DNA of 64,000 bases, taken from the NCBI RefSeq assembly GCF_900104145.1, contig NZ_FNLB01000007.1, forward strand, positions 124,001 through 188,000, in the 5' to 3' direction. Source of the DNA: Pseudovibrio sp. Tun.PSC04-5.I4. Lineage in GTDB: Bacteria > Pseudomonadota > Alphaproteobacteria > Rhizobiales > Stappiaceae. The position numbers and the translations under genes were made by a program. The notes beneath the pieces are model-generated. The model made no database searches and was not told where the DNA came from. It saw nothing but the letters and a program-made list of their open reading frames with translations. Position 1 is the stretch's first letter. Each line of letters starts with the position of its first letter. Positions 8,796 through 17,209 of this stretch are shown in pieces.

Positions 8796-9894
8796 GGCCT
8801 TGTTGCAGGGGTCGTGAATAGCTTAAAGCACGCCCAAACCCGTAAATTCAGGTCATGGGATTGCTTCGAACGCGGGCCTGCCGAGTTTGGTTATTGTGTT
8901 GAGAATGCTAACGCCAATCTTTGTTTCGGTCCTCTGATTGTTAAAGGTGCGTGCCTTCAGTTTGTTGCCGATGACTTGCTTCCAGCGTCCCATCTGCGTT
9001 TCAATTCGCGAGCGCTGATTGTAGCCTGTTTGTTTTTGCCAACCGAGGCGCCCTTTGTCTTTGATCGCAAGAATATGTTTATCTCGCGATGACGGATTCC
9101 GGTCAGCCTCAGGACTTAAAACAGCTGTTTTGGGTGGGGGAATGATAATCTCAACGTCATCTCCATACCGTGTCTCAAGGACCCTTCGTGTTGGCTCACC
9201 GTCATAGGCTCCATCGCCTAAAAACTTGTTTACAGGACCGTCAACCTGATCCAGAAGGTCAGGCAGGACGGTCGGGTCACCTACATTTTCATAGGTGAGA
9301 TCGGAGCATACAATCTCGCCAGTGTTCAAGTCCATACCAAGATGGAGCTTGCGCCAGGATCGCCGCATTGCCTTGGTTTTGTGTTTGTTTTGAAGCCATT
9401 CGCCTTCGCCATAGATCTTGACACCAGTACTGTCGACCACAAGATGCACCGTCTCTGTTCTGGCCTTTGCTGGCTTGGTAATCTGCAAGCCACCGGCTCG
9501 CCGGGACAACGTTGAAAAATCTGGAACTGACAAATCAACTTGCATCAATCGAACCACAGAGCGCATAAATCCTTGCGACTGTCGTAACGCCAAGGCGTAT
9601 ACGCTACGCAGTGTTAGGCATACCTCAATGGCTAAATCAGAATACTTGCGTTGCCCTCCGCGAGTGGTCCGGCGCTGCGCTGACCACTCCTTCCCGATCT
9701 CACGGCTGACCCAGATCGTCAAATCACCACGATTACGAAGACTTTCGTTATAGTCACGCCAGTTCGTGACACGATATTTCTTCTTGTCAAATTTGTGACG
9801 ACGGCTGGCGTGGAACTTGTGGGGCATCGGATAGCTTTATGAAGACGAACAAGCCTTCTAATTACAGACACTGAGCGACCCCTGCAACAGGGCC
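8796..9894 (-). mobile_element. IS5-family element, copy 1 (1099 bp)
   Basis: Terminal inverted repeats GGCCTTGTTGCAGGGGTCG (8796-8814) and CGACCCCTGCAACAGGGCC (9876-9894) differ at one position. It encloses one transposase gene. A second copy of the same length and orientation lies at 55715-56813. No clear target duplication was seen. Its right end abuts another IS5-type terminal sequence (9893-9908) next to the aldolase gene. Confidence 0.9.
8853..9827 (-). CDS. IS5-family transposase
   Basis: 324-residue DDE transposase with HKFDKKKYRVTNWRDYNESL at the N-terminus, first Asp in VVDSTGVKIYGEGEW, second Asp in LGDGAYDGEPTRR, and the catalytic Glu in RSRIETQMGRWKQVIG. It appears complete and lies within matching terminal repeats. 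It differs from the copy at 55772-56746 at only five residues, indicating recent duplication. Confidence 0.92.
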   Translation of the reverse strand: MPHKFHASRRHKFDKKKYRVTNWRDYNESLRNRGDLTIWVSREIGKEWSAQRRTTRGGQRKYSDLAIEVCLTLRSVYALALRQSQGFMRSVVRLMQVDLSVPDFSTLSRRAGGLQITKPAKARTETVHLVVDSTGVKIYGEGEWLQNKHKTKAMRRSWRKLHLGMDLNTGEIVCSDLTYENVGDPTVLPDLLDQVDGPVNKFLGDGAYDGEPTRRVLETRYGDDVEIIIPPPKTAVLSPEADRNPSSRDKHILAIKDKGRLGWQKQTGYNQRSRIETQMGRWKQVIGNKLKARTFNNQRTETKIGVSILNTITKLGRPAFEAIP

Positions 9895-9908
9895 ATGCAA
9901 CATGGTCC
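9893..9908. repeat. Solitary IS5-type terminal repeat at the edge of the inositol island
   Basis: CCATGCAACATGGTCC is the reverse complement of the element end at the right of the window (GACCATGTTGCATGG, 63761-63775). It directly touches the last codon of the aldolase gene and is cut off on its left by IS5 copy 1. A related IS5 therefore once bordered the catabolic cluster here. Confidence 0.55.
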
Positions 9909-10738
9909 TACGTCACACTTATATCCAGCATGACTTTCTTAGCCGCCTGTTTGACGCTTTCTTCTGCTCGCGTCAGGAGTTTTATCCGGTCAAAAATCTG
10001 CGCGTCCTCATTCAGAGTTTTCCGAAGAGACTGTCCGAAAGCCATGCGAACTTCAGTACCGATATTGAATTTGCAGATCCTTGTTTCTTTTGCCAGTTTT
10101 TGCCTGATTTCTACAGGAATTCCAGAGCCTCCGTGTAGCACGAGCGGAATGTTGGTGACGTTTTCAATAGCGCGGACCAGATCAAAATCGATCACTGCTG
10201 CTTTCTCTTGCTGCAAGTGCACATTGCCGACAGAGATAGCAAGCGCATCGGCATTACTTTCCTTCGCAAACTGCGCGGCTTCTTCAGGTTTTGTCCCTGA
10301 GCACACAGCGCCCTCAGCGTACCCGACAAAGCCGACTTCTCCTTCCAGAGATACACCATGTGGCTTAGCGCTTGCAGCGATGGACTGCATCAGGCGGATG
10401 TTTTCCTCAAGAGGAAGCTTGGAGCCATCAAACATGACAGACGTAAAGCCAAGATCTATTGCTTTCAAGCAATCCTCTACTTCATAGCCGTGGTCAAGAT
10501 GAGCAACCACTGGCACAGAGGCTGTCTCAGCTAAAACTCTAAACATTGGAGCTAGAACTTTCAATGGAGTATGCGCCCGGCATCCAGGACCTGCTTGCAG
10601 AATGACCGGGCAGCCGATCTCTTCGGCAGCCTCCACAAATGCACGTGCATCTTCCCAACCTAAGACAACAAAGCCAGCAACTGCTGTCCCATTGTTCATA
10701 GCTGGCACTAAAACGTCTTTAAGATTTGCAATAGGCAT
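9908..10738 (-). CDS. iolJ: Class II fructose-bisphosphate aldolase family, probable 6-phospho-5-dehydro-2-deoxy-D-gluconate aldolase
   Basis: 276 residues of the zinc-dependent class II aldolase fold. Visible are the zinc-binding VVAHLDHGYEVEDC, substrate-loop SVMFDGSKLPLEENI, metal ligands LEGEVGFVG, HGGSGIPVEI and the phosphate-binding FNIGTEVRMAF. In the inositol pathway this class splits DKG-6-phosphate into DHAP and malonate semialdehyde. Context supports that: it is last in iolD-iolC-iolB-iolJ, and the IolC here lacks the C-terminal DUF2090 domain that many alphaproteobacterial IolC proteins carry. The stop codon falls at an IS5-type end, so the last residues may be altered. A tagatose/fructose bisphosphate substrate cannot be excluded. 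Confidence 0.8.
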   Translation of the reverse strand: MPIANLKDVLVPAMNNGTAVAGFVVLGWEDARAFVEAAEEIGCPVILQAGPGCRAHTPLKVLAPMFRVLAETASVPVVAHLDHGYEVEDCLKAIDLGFTSVMFDGSKLPLEENIRLMQSIAASAKPHGVSLEGEVGFVGYAEGAVCSGTKPEEAAQFAKESNADALAISVGNVHLQQEKAAVIDFDLVRAIENVTNIPLVLHGGSGIPVEIRQKLAKETRICKFNIGTEVRMAFGQSLRKTLNEDAQIFDRIKLLTRAEESVKQAAKKVMLDISVT

Positions 10739-10748
10739 TACTGTATCA

Positions 10749-11591
10749 CTACTTAAACTTGGCGATCATGTCTTTGATGCCTGGGATCGTTTCAACCTGA
10801 TAGGCGTGTGTTGGCTGGAAATGCTGCACCAGTGAGCGTTGACTGAGGCCACCAAGAATTGTGAAATAATACATTTCGTAGCCCGGCGCGGCGACACAAG
10901 GATGGTAGCCCTTATCAATAACGAGAGTTGATCCATCTACGATGTGATAAGCGTCCCCGACTTTCCCATCTTCTTTCTGAAGCAGCTGCATTCCGAAGCC
11001 ATGTCCCGGTCTGAAGCGGAAGTTGTAGGTTTCGTCATGCCGTGTCTCATAAGGTAAGTTGTCAGTATCATGCTTATGAGAAGGAAAACCTGACCAGCCC
11101 CCCTGTCCCACAGTAAACAACTCGGAGACCAAGAGACGGCCAACTTTGTCGTGATACTTGGTTCCAAGTATATGTTTGATTTTGCGATGTGTTTTCGTGT
11201 CATCCGAGCCGTACTGAACCACATCCAGGTCGGTTTTTCTTACCGCAAATGGCGTCAAAACACCGTCAAACCGCGCTCCGGCGATGAACACTTCGGCTGC
11301 ATCACTAACGCATGTAATTGTTGTTTTCGCTCCGGTTGGAATGTAGACACCCTCAGGCTCGCCATCCCAAACATCTACACCGCGACCACCTATATCATCC
11401 CAGTTCAGCCCTTCGCATTCAACGTTTACCGAGCCGGTTGCAGGTGCGATGCAGGTTTCATAACCGGGAACCTGATAGTGGAATGCTTCCCCTTTTTTCA
11501 GTTTTACGATGTTGAAGTAGTTCAACGGGACGCGCGCATCATCAACGTCTACGATGGGTTTATTCTGATTATCGAATGGAGGGATATGCAT
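10749..11591 (-). CDS. iolB: 5-deoxy-glucuronate isomerase
   Basis: 280-residue bicupin of the KduI/IolB family converting 5-deoxy-D-glucuronate to 2-deoxy-5-keto-D-gluconate. Recognisable segments are FHYQVPGYETCIAPATGSVN, the metal-binding WSGFPSHKHDT, ETRHDETYNFRFRPGHGFG and the C-terminal KGYHPCVAAPGYEMYYF. The start at 11591 lies 2 nt after the iolC stop, and 10 bp separate it from the aldolase, so all are one operon. Confidence 0.95.
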   Translation of the reverse strand: MHIPPFDNQNKPIVDVDDARVPLNYFNIVKLKKGEAFHYQVPGYETCIAPATGSVNVECEGLNWDDIGGRGVDVWDGEPEGVYIPTGAKTTITCVSDAAEVFIAGARFDGVLTPFAVRKTDLDVVQYGSDDTKTHRKIKHILGTKYHDKVGRLLVSELFTVGQGGWSGFPSHKHDTDNLPYETRHDETYNFRFRPGHGFGMQLLQKEDGKVGDAYHIVDGSTLVIDKGYHPCVAAPGYEMYYFTILGGLSQRSLVQHFQPTHAYQVETIPGIKDMIAKFK

Positions 11592-11593
11592 GC

Positions 11594-12598
11594 TTAGTCC
11601 TTTATCGAACTCGTTGTTTCTTCTATGGAAATGCTGTGATGTTTCAAAAAATTCACCAGCTCGCTTTCATCGGGCATGGCTGTTGCGCAGCCGACCTTGG
11701 ACACAACAATTGCTGCGCAGGCAGATCCACGAGTTACGCTTTGCTGCAAGGTATTTCCGTTTGAAAGTGAGGATAGGAAACCACCTAGGAATGCATCTCC
11801 TGCGCCGGTCGGCTTCACTGCAGAAACAGTGAATATGCCGGTCTGAAAGGACTCATTTTCAGTGTAAGTGGTCGAGCCTTTTGAGCCCATTTTGTAAATG
11901 CAGATACAGTCAGATCTGTTTGCGAGTTCGTGGGCAAACTTCGGGCCATTAGCCATGTTCCCAGCCATGAAACCAAACTCCTCGTCATTACCTACTATGA
12001 CATCACAGAGTGAGCTCATGCGTTTATATATGTCTGAGGCTTCCTGTGCAGATGCCCAACTGTAGGGGCGATAGTCGATATCAAAAACCGAAACCAGTCT
12101 CTCAGTTTTTGCTTTCTCCAAGGCGTAGAAAGTCGCTGTGCGAGACGGCTCGGAGGCCAGCAAAGTTCCTGTGGTGACAATTGCGTCAAACTGAGAGAAA
12201 TCAACGGCATCTACATCGGCTTCACTCATCATAAAATCTGCTGCACCATTTCGGTAAATGGTCGTCTGATGGTCAAGCAAACGTGCTTCCGAAAGTGCAA
12301 GGCTATTTCTGTATTCTCCGCCAATTGGAGTGACGTATTTATGGTCAATGCCATAGTGTTCCAATTGATTGACGCAGTAACGTCCGATTGCATCGTCAGA
12401 AACACGGGTCAGTAACGAGACGTGGCACTCTTGCCGACGCAGGGCGACTGCAATGTTTGCAGCTGATCCGCCCAGATGCACAGACATGGTTTGTGCTTCT
12501 TCAATTGATGTGCCTGCAGGTTCCGGGGTGAGATCCATACCTGCACGCCCGACAACCAGATATCTTTTTCCCTGCAGTTTCTCCAAAAGCCTACTCAT
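11594..12598 (-). CDS. iolC: 5-dehydro-2-deoxygluconokinase (PfkB family)
   Basis: 334-residue PfkB sugar kinase phosphorylating 2-deoxy-5-keto-gluconate. The N-terminal part has VVGRAGMDLTPEP and the substrate loop LGGSAANIAVALRR. The C-terminal PfkB signature with catalytic Asp is VKPTGAGDAFLGGFLSSL. The ATG at 12598 was chosen over a longer frame because it overlaps the iolD stop by one base (TAATG). It is the short single-domain type, about half the length of IolC-DUF2090 fusions, which fits the separate aldolase at the operon end. Confidence 0.93.
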   Translation of the reverse strand: MSRLLEKLQGKRYLVVGRAGMDLTPEPAGTSIEEAQTMSVHLGGSAANIAVALRRQECHVSLLTRVSDDAIGRYCVNQLEHYGIDHKYVTPIGGEYRNSLALSEARLLDHQTTIYRNGAADFMMSEADVDAVDFSQFDAIVTTGTLLASEPSRTATFYALEKAKTERLVSVFDIDYRPYSWASAQEASDIYKRMSSLCDVIVGNDEEFGFMAGNMANGPKFAHELANRSDCICIYKMGSKGSTTYTENESFQTGIFTVSAVKPTGAGDAFLGGFLSSLSNGNTLQQSVTRGSACAAIVVSKVGCATAMPDESELVNFLKHHSISIEETTSSIKD

Positions 12599-14481
12599 TA
12601 CACACCCACACGCTGGTTTATACGACCAGCTTCCCATTCTTCACGTGCGGTGCGTACATTCTGACTGTTAGAAACCTCGGGCAGTCCAACTTCCCACCAT
12701 GCATGGCCTTCCTGCGTCCATCCTTCATAAGGATCGACCTGAATAGAAATGATCGTGGTTTGGTCTGCAGCCTTTGCGCGCTTGAACGCCTCACGCAGCT
12801 CTTCAAGCGTCTCTACGGTTTCGGCCAGTGCACCCTGAGCTCTTGCGTGCGCAGCGAAGTCTACGGCAACGGGATTTGTAACTGTTGGAGTGTCTTTGAT
12901 CAGATTATTAAAGGAGGTGTTGCCGGTGTTGTTTTGCAGTTTGTTGATCACGGCGAAGCCACCATTGTCACAAACCATGACAATAAGTTTCTTTTCGGTC
13001 AGGACAGAGGAATAGATATCCGAGTTCATGAGAAGGTAGGAGCCGTCGCCTGTAAACACGATGGTATCTTGCTCCGGCTCTTTCTCCGATTGGGCGATAC
13101 GCGCGCCCCAACCACCTGCAATCTCGTAGCCCATGCATGAGAAACCGAATTCTACATCAACCGAGCCAATGGCTTTGGTTTGCCAATTAGCGGTGACTTC
13201 GGCAGGTAGGCCGCCTGCAGCTGCAACAACCCTGTCATTGGTGTCACATAGGTCGTTTACGGCGCCAATGACCTGCGCATAGCTGTTGGGTCCATTTGCG
13301 GGGTCAACATTGTGCTTCACATAGGAGAGCCACTCTGCTTTCTCCTGTTGCGCAAATGCAGTCCATGTCTCTGGAGCCTTGTATTGCTTTAAGGATGCAA
13401 TAAACGCAGACAAACCTAATTTTGCATCTCCCACAACAGGGAGCGAACGGTGTTTGCTTGCATCATGACGAGCAGCATTAAGGGAAATAAACCGAGCATC
13501 TTTTCTGAAAGCGGTCCATGACCCAGTGGTGAAGTCCTGCAAACGCGTTCCAACAGCAATAATCACGTCGGCATCAGCAGCAATAGCATTTGCTGAGTTT
13601 GAGCCTGTTACGCCGATTGGTCCGCAATTCAGCCGGTGATCCGACAGCAGGTTTGCACGGCCCGCTATTGTCTCTGTAACCGGAATTTGTGTCTGTTCAG
13701 CGAACGCAAGCAACTCCTGCGCTGCGCCAGAATATTGCACACCGCCTCCCGCTATGATCACAGGTTTCTCGGCGGATTTAATCAGTGCAATGGCGTCATC
13801 AAGCTCGCTCTTATCAGGTGTTTGGCGGCGGATGCGGTGAACTTTTTTCTCAAAGAAAGCAACAGGGTAGTCATAGGCCCAACCTTGCACATCCTGCGGC
13901 AGTCCCAAGAACGCAGGACCGCAATCTGCTGGGTCAAGCATGGTCGCTATTGCAGCTGGCAACGACTGAATGATCTGTGCTGGATGTGTAATACGGTCCC
14001 AGTAACGTGAGACTGCGCGGAAGGCATCATTCACTGATGCAGTCGGATTACCATAATGCTCAACCTGTTGCAGCACCGGGTCCGGCAATCTTGAGATGAA
14101 CGCATCGCCACATAACAGTAGCATTGGAAGCCTGTTTGTGTGTGCCAACGCAGCTGATGTGACAAGGTTTGTTGTGCCTGGTCCTGCTGAAGCCGTGCAG
14201 AACATGAATTTCTTACGCAAATGATATTTGGCATAGGCTGCAGCGGCAAAGCCCATGCCCTGTTCATTCTGACCTCGATAAAGCGGAAGTGTATCGCGAT
14301 GCTCATATAGTGCCTCGCCCAAGCATGACACATTGCCGTGACCAAAAATTCCGAACCCACCTCCGCAGAGCAGCACCTCGTCACCGTCAATACTTATGTA
14401 CTGGTTTGCAAGGTATCGGATGATCGCCTGCGCCATAGTCAAACGGATTGTGCCAGTGGTGATTTCACTTTTTGTGGTCAT
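12598..14481 (-). CDS. iolD: 3D-(3,5/4)-trihydroxycyclohexane-1,2-dione acylhydrolase
   Basis: 627-residue ThDP-dependent ring-opening enzyme, first gene of the leftward operon. Motifs include RLTMAQAIIRYLANQYISID, the ThDP glutamate region YRGQNEQGMGFAAAAYAKYH, GPGTTNLVTSAALAHTNRLP, the GDGSYLLMNSDIYSS ThDP/Mg motif and VCDNGGFAVINKLQ. The ATG at 14481 is preferred to an upstream TTG because GGAAGGAAATAGGG precedes it. Upstream lies an intergenic region with two LacI-type operators. Confidence 0.95.
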   Translation of the reverse strand: MTTKSEITTGTIRLTMAQAIIRYLANQYISIDGDEVLLCGGGFGIFGHGNVSCLGEALYEHRDTLPLYRGQNEQGMGFAAAAYAKYHLRKKFMFCTASAGPGTTNLVTSAALAHTNRLPMLLLCGDAFISRLPDPVLQQVEHYGNPTASVNDAFRAVSRYWDRITHPAQIIQSLPAAIATMLDPADCGPAFLGLPQDVQGWAYDYPVAFFEKKVHRIRRQTPDKSELDDAIALIKSAEKPVIIAGGGVQYSGAAQELLAFAEQTQIPVTETIAGRANLLSDHRLNCGPIGVTGSNSANAIAADADVIIAVGTRLQDFTTGSWTAFRKDARFISLNAARHDASKHRSLPVVGDAKLGLSAFIASLKQYKAPETWTAFAQQEKAEWLSYVKHNVDPANGPNSYAQVIGAVNDLCDTNDRVVAAAGGLPAEVTANWQTKAIGSVDVEFGFSCMGYEIAGGWGARIAQSEKEPEQDTIVFTGDGSYLLMNSDIYSSVLTEKKLIVMVCDNGGFAVINKLQNNTGNTSFNNLIKDTPTVTNPVAVDFAAHARAQGALAETVETLEELREAFKRAKAADQTTIISIQVDPYEGWTQEGHAWWEVGLPEVSNSQNVRTAREEWEAGRINQRVGV

Positions 14482-14587
14482 GGTGTCCCTATTTCCTTCC
14501 GCCTGCAATCGCCGCCTTGTTCCACCACAATTCGCGGTCCCATCAACTGGTCTATTGACGCCGTGGTATTTTTGAAGGATACCTATT

Positions 14588-14603
14588 TTGCAACCGGTTG
14601 CAA
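14588..14603. promoter_or_regulatory. LacI-family operator (perfect palindrome) for iolDCBJ
   Basis: TTGCAACCGGTTGCAA is a perfect 16-bp palindrome with the central CpG typical of LacI/GalR operators. It sits upstream of iolD and matches sites before iolE and the ABC operon. The LacI protein encoded at 17210-18199 is the obvious ligand. Confidence 0.8.
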
Positions 14604-14949
14604 CAAATCTTTTCTGGAAGATGTATTTAGGCCCAACTGGAACTGCGCTGATGAGGGGTAACTACAGGTGAGAGATCGATGAGATTGCGCTGAAACTATC
14701 CGCATCTTTCTCGCGATCAGATCTTAGGTCTGCTCGGAGGGGTCACACCTACTTGTTCGCAGTAAGAGGGGCAAAAATAGCGTTTATATCGAGTGCGAAT
14801 GATTTTTTGGCTCGTTCATATGTGAACACGTCGTTTGCGCGGCTTCATGTTCTTCAGAGGTTCGGGCTTGAAGGAAGGCTGCAGGTTTTCAGATGAGAGG
14901 GCCTTATCTTCGATATAGTTTCAGTCTGGTCAACGCTGTGGCAAATCAT

Positions 14950-14967
14950 ATTGAAACCGCTTTCAAT
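14950..14967. promoter_or_regulatory. LacI-family operator for iolE-iolG
   Basis: ATTGAAACCGCTTTCAAT is an 18-bp palindrome with one mismatched pair. It matches the core NCCGNTT of the other three sites and lies ~100 bp upstream of the iolE GTG start. Confidence 0.65.
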
Positions 14968-15068
14968 TTTTCGTAATTCTCCTCCGGTCTGAACATAAGT
15001 CCACCACAGCAACATGATGGCACCAGTAGATTAGCAACATCGCTCTAAGTACAACAAAGGGATGAAAC

Positions 15069-15962
15069 GTGGGAATTAGAATTGGTAATGCACCCTGCTC
15101 ATGGGGGGTAGAGTTCGCAGATGATGCACGTAACCCGAGCTGGGAAAGCGTTCTCGATCAATGTGCCGCCGCGGGCTACAAGGGTATCGAACTTGGGCCG
15201 ATTGGTTATATGCCAGAGGACCCTGCAGTGCTGAAGGATGCTCTTGTGAAGCGGGATCTGGAACTGGTTGGGGGAGTCGTATTCCGGCCATTTCATGATC
15301 CTAGTGCCTGGGACGATGTTTGGGATGGCGCGAAGCGGACCTGCGAAGCCCTGAAGGCTCATGGTGCCGAGCATCTGGTGTTGATTGACTCAATTTCCCC
15401 ACGGAGGGCACCAACTGCCGGACGTGCGAGTGAAGCAGAGCAAATGGATCTGCAGGAGTGGACTGCATTCAAAGAGCGTATCATGACAGTTGCGCATATG
15501 GGGGCCGAAGAATACGGCCTTACAGTCGGCATCCACGCGCATGCCGCAGGCTTTATGGACTTCGAGAGTGAGTTAGAGCGCCTCCTGGCTGAAACCGATC
15601 CCGAGTTACTAAAAATTTGCTTAGATACTGGCCATTCTACATATGCTGGCTTTGATCCGGTTGCATTCATGGACCGCCATATGGATCGCATTTCTTACAT
15701 GCACTTCAAAGATACATCTGCATCTGTAAAGGCAGAGGTTATAACCAACAGGATTGGTTTTTACGACGCATGCGCCCAAGGGATTTTCTGTAACCTTGGT
15801 GAGGGCGAAGTGAATTTCCCGGCAGTGCTTGAAAAACTACGCCAGGCAGGCTTCGAAGGCTGGTGTACGGTTGAACAAGACTGCGACCCACAAGGCGACA
15901 CATCTCCGATCGATGATGCTAAACACAATCGTAACTACCTGGAATCCATTGGCTTTCACTGA
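15069..15962 (+). CDS. iolE: myo-Inosose-2 dehydratase
   Basis: 297-residue AP-endonuclease-2-type TIM barrel that dehydrates 2-keto-myo-inositol. Family segments visible are IGNAPCSWGVEFADDARNP, GYKGIELGPIGYMPED, the metal-site VGIHAHAAGFMDFESELE, CLDTGHSTYAGFDPV, SYMHFKDTSASV and NLGEGEVNFPAVLEKL. The start is a GTG preceded by AAAGGGATGAAAC. It is followed 9 bp later by the Gfo/Idh/MocA gene in the same operon. Confidence 0.95.
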   Translation: MGIRIGNAPCSWGVEFADDARNPSWESVLDQCAAAGYKGIELGPIGYMPEDPAVLKDALVKRDLELVGGVVFRPFHDPSAWDDVWDGAKRTCEALKAHGAEHLVLIDSISPRRAPTAGRASEAEQMDLQEWTAFKERIMTVAHMGAEEYGLTVGIHAHAAGFMDFESELERLLAETDPELLKICLDTGHSTYAGFDPVAFMDRHMDRISYMHFKDTSASVKAEVITNRIGFYDACAQGIFCNLGEGEVNFPAVLEKLRQAGFEGWCTVEQDCDPQGDTSPIDDAKHNRNYLESIGFH

Positions 15963-15971
15963 GGAAACATC

Positions 15972-17129
15972 ATGACTAAATTGAACTGGGGTCTGATTGG
16001 AGGCGGCGAAGGAAGCCAGATTGGTCCTGCGCACCGTCTAGGTGCATCCGTTGACGGATTGTTTCAGCTGGCTGCGGGCGCTCTGGATGCGGATGCAGCA
16101 AAAGGGCGCATATTTGCTCAGTCGCTGGGTATTGCAGAAGACCGGGCTTATGGTGATTGGCAGGAAATGCTGGCCGCTGAAAAAACGCGCAGTGACAAAG
16201 TTGATCTTGTTACTATTGCAACACCAAACGCAACACACTTCGAGATCACCAAGGCCTTCCTCGAGGGTGGCTTTCATGTGCTGTGCGAAAAGCCCATGAC
16301 CATGACTGTCGAAGAAGGCGAAGAGATCGTAAAGATCAGTCGCCGGACTGGCAAAAAGTGCGCAGTAAACTTTGGCTATTCAGGATTTTCTTTGGTTCGC
16401 CAGATGAGAGAAATGATTGCCGCAGGTGAACTGGGTGAAGTCCGCCTTGTAAAAGCAGAGTTCGCGCATGGTTTCCACGCCGATGCAGCTGATGCCGATA
16501 ACCCACGCGTTCGTTGGCGCTACGACCCTGACGCTGCTGGCATTTCTGCGGTTCTGGCTGATGCAGGTATCCACGCGTTGCATATGGCCTGCTTTGTAAC
16601 CGGGCAGGAAGTATCGACTGTCTCAGCTGACTTTGCATCGACCATTGCTAGCCGTGACTTGGAAGATGATGCAATGATCAACTTCCGAATGGACGGCGGT
16701 GCAGTTGGGCGTCTCTGGACATCAGCAGTTGCCGTTGGGCGTATGCATGGCCTGAGCTTGCAAGTGTTTGGTGAAAAAGGTGGATTGGCCTGGCAACAGG
16801 AACATCCGAACCAATTGCACTACACGCCATTGAACGGGCGCACCCAGATCATCGAGCGCGGCGCTGGTGACCTATACAATGCAGCCCAAAAAGCATCACG
16901 CGTCACGATTGGCCACTCAGAAGGCATGCCCCTGGCCTTTGCCAATATCTATTGCGACCTTGCAGAGATGATCCACACGGACAAAGCTGATGGATCTTCT
17001 GAGGGATCAGCTTTCCTATTCCCAAGCTGTGAAGATGGTTTGCGGTCTATGGCAAGTGTCTATGCTGCAGTAAAGTCAGCGCATGCAGCAGGTGCATGGC
17101 AAGACGCCGTTCCAATCCTACTGAAGTAA
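15972..17129 (+). CDS. iolG: Gfo/Idh/MocA-family oxidoreductase, probable inositol dehydrogenase
   Basis: 385-residue NAD(P)-dependent dehydrogenase. The N-terminal Rossmann motif is WGLIGGGEGSQIGPAHR. The family signature with catalytic Lys is HVLCEKPMTMTVEEGEEI, and the substrate-site His region is LADAGIHALHMACFVTG. It overlaps no other gene and is co-transcribed with iolE, ending at a strong terminator. Oxidation of myo-inositol to scyllo-inosose is the expected step, but the family is promiscuous. This longer GGGEGSQIGPAHR type may act on another inositol isomer, so the symbol is provisional. Confidence 0.8.
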   Translation: MTKLNWGLIGGGEGSQIGPAHRLGASVDGLFQLAAGALDADAAKGRIFAQSLGIAEDRAYGDWQEMLAAEKTRSDKVDLVTIATPNATHFEITKAFLEGGFHVLCEKPMTMTVEEGEEIVKISRRTGKKCAVNFGYSGFSLVRQMREMIAAGELGEVRLVKAEFAHGFHADAADADNPRVRWRYDPDAAGISAVLADAGIHALHMACFVTGQEVSTVSADFASTIASRDLEDDAMINFRMDGGAVGRLWTSAVAVGRMHGLSLQVFGEKGGLAWQQEHPNQLHYTPLNGRTQIIERGAGDLYNAAQKASRVTIGHSEGMPLAFANIYCDLAEMIHTDKADGSSEGSAFLFPSCEDGLRSMASVYAAVKSAHAAGAWQDAVPILLK

Positions 17130-17139
17130 CACTTTTGAG

Positions 17140-17170
17140 AAGGGGCCGTATTCTTACTGGCCCCTTTTTT
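17140..17170 (+). terminator. Rho-independent terminator of iolE-iolG
   Basis: Stem AAGGGGCC (17140-17147) pairs perfectly with GGCCCCTT (17159-17166) around an 11-nt loop and is followed by a T-run. It lies 10 bp after the iolG stop. Confidence 0.88.
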
Positions 17171-17209
17171 GTAGGCACCTCTGGTATTTGCCAGCAACTA
17201 GGCGGCCTA

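Larger units (their letters stand above)
14482..15068. promoter_or_regulatory. Divergent iolD / iolE control region
   Basis: 587 bp between the divergent iolD and iolE genes. It holds two LacI-family palindromes, one ~107 bp from the iolD start and one ~100 bp from the iolE start (listed separately). Exact promoter boxes could not be assigned with confidence. No other gene was seen. Confidence 0.7.
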
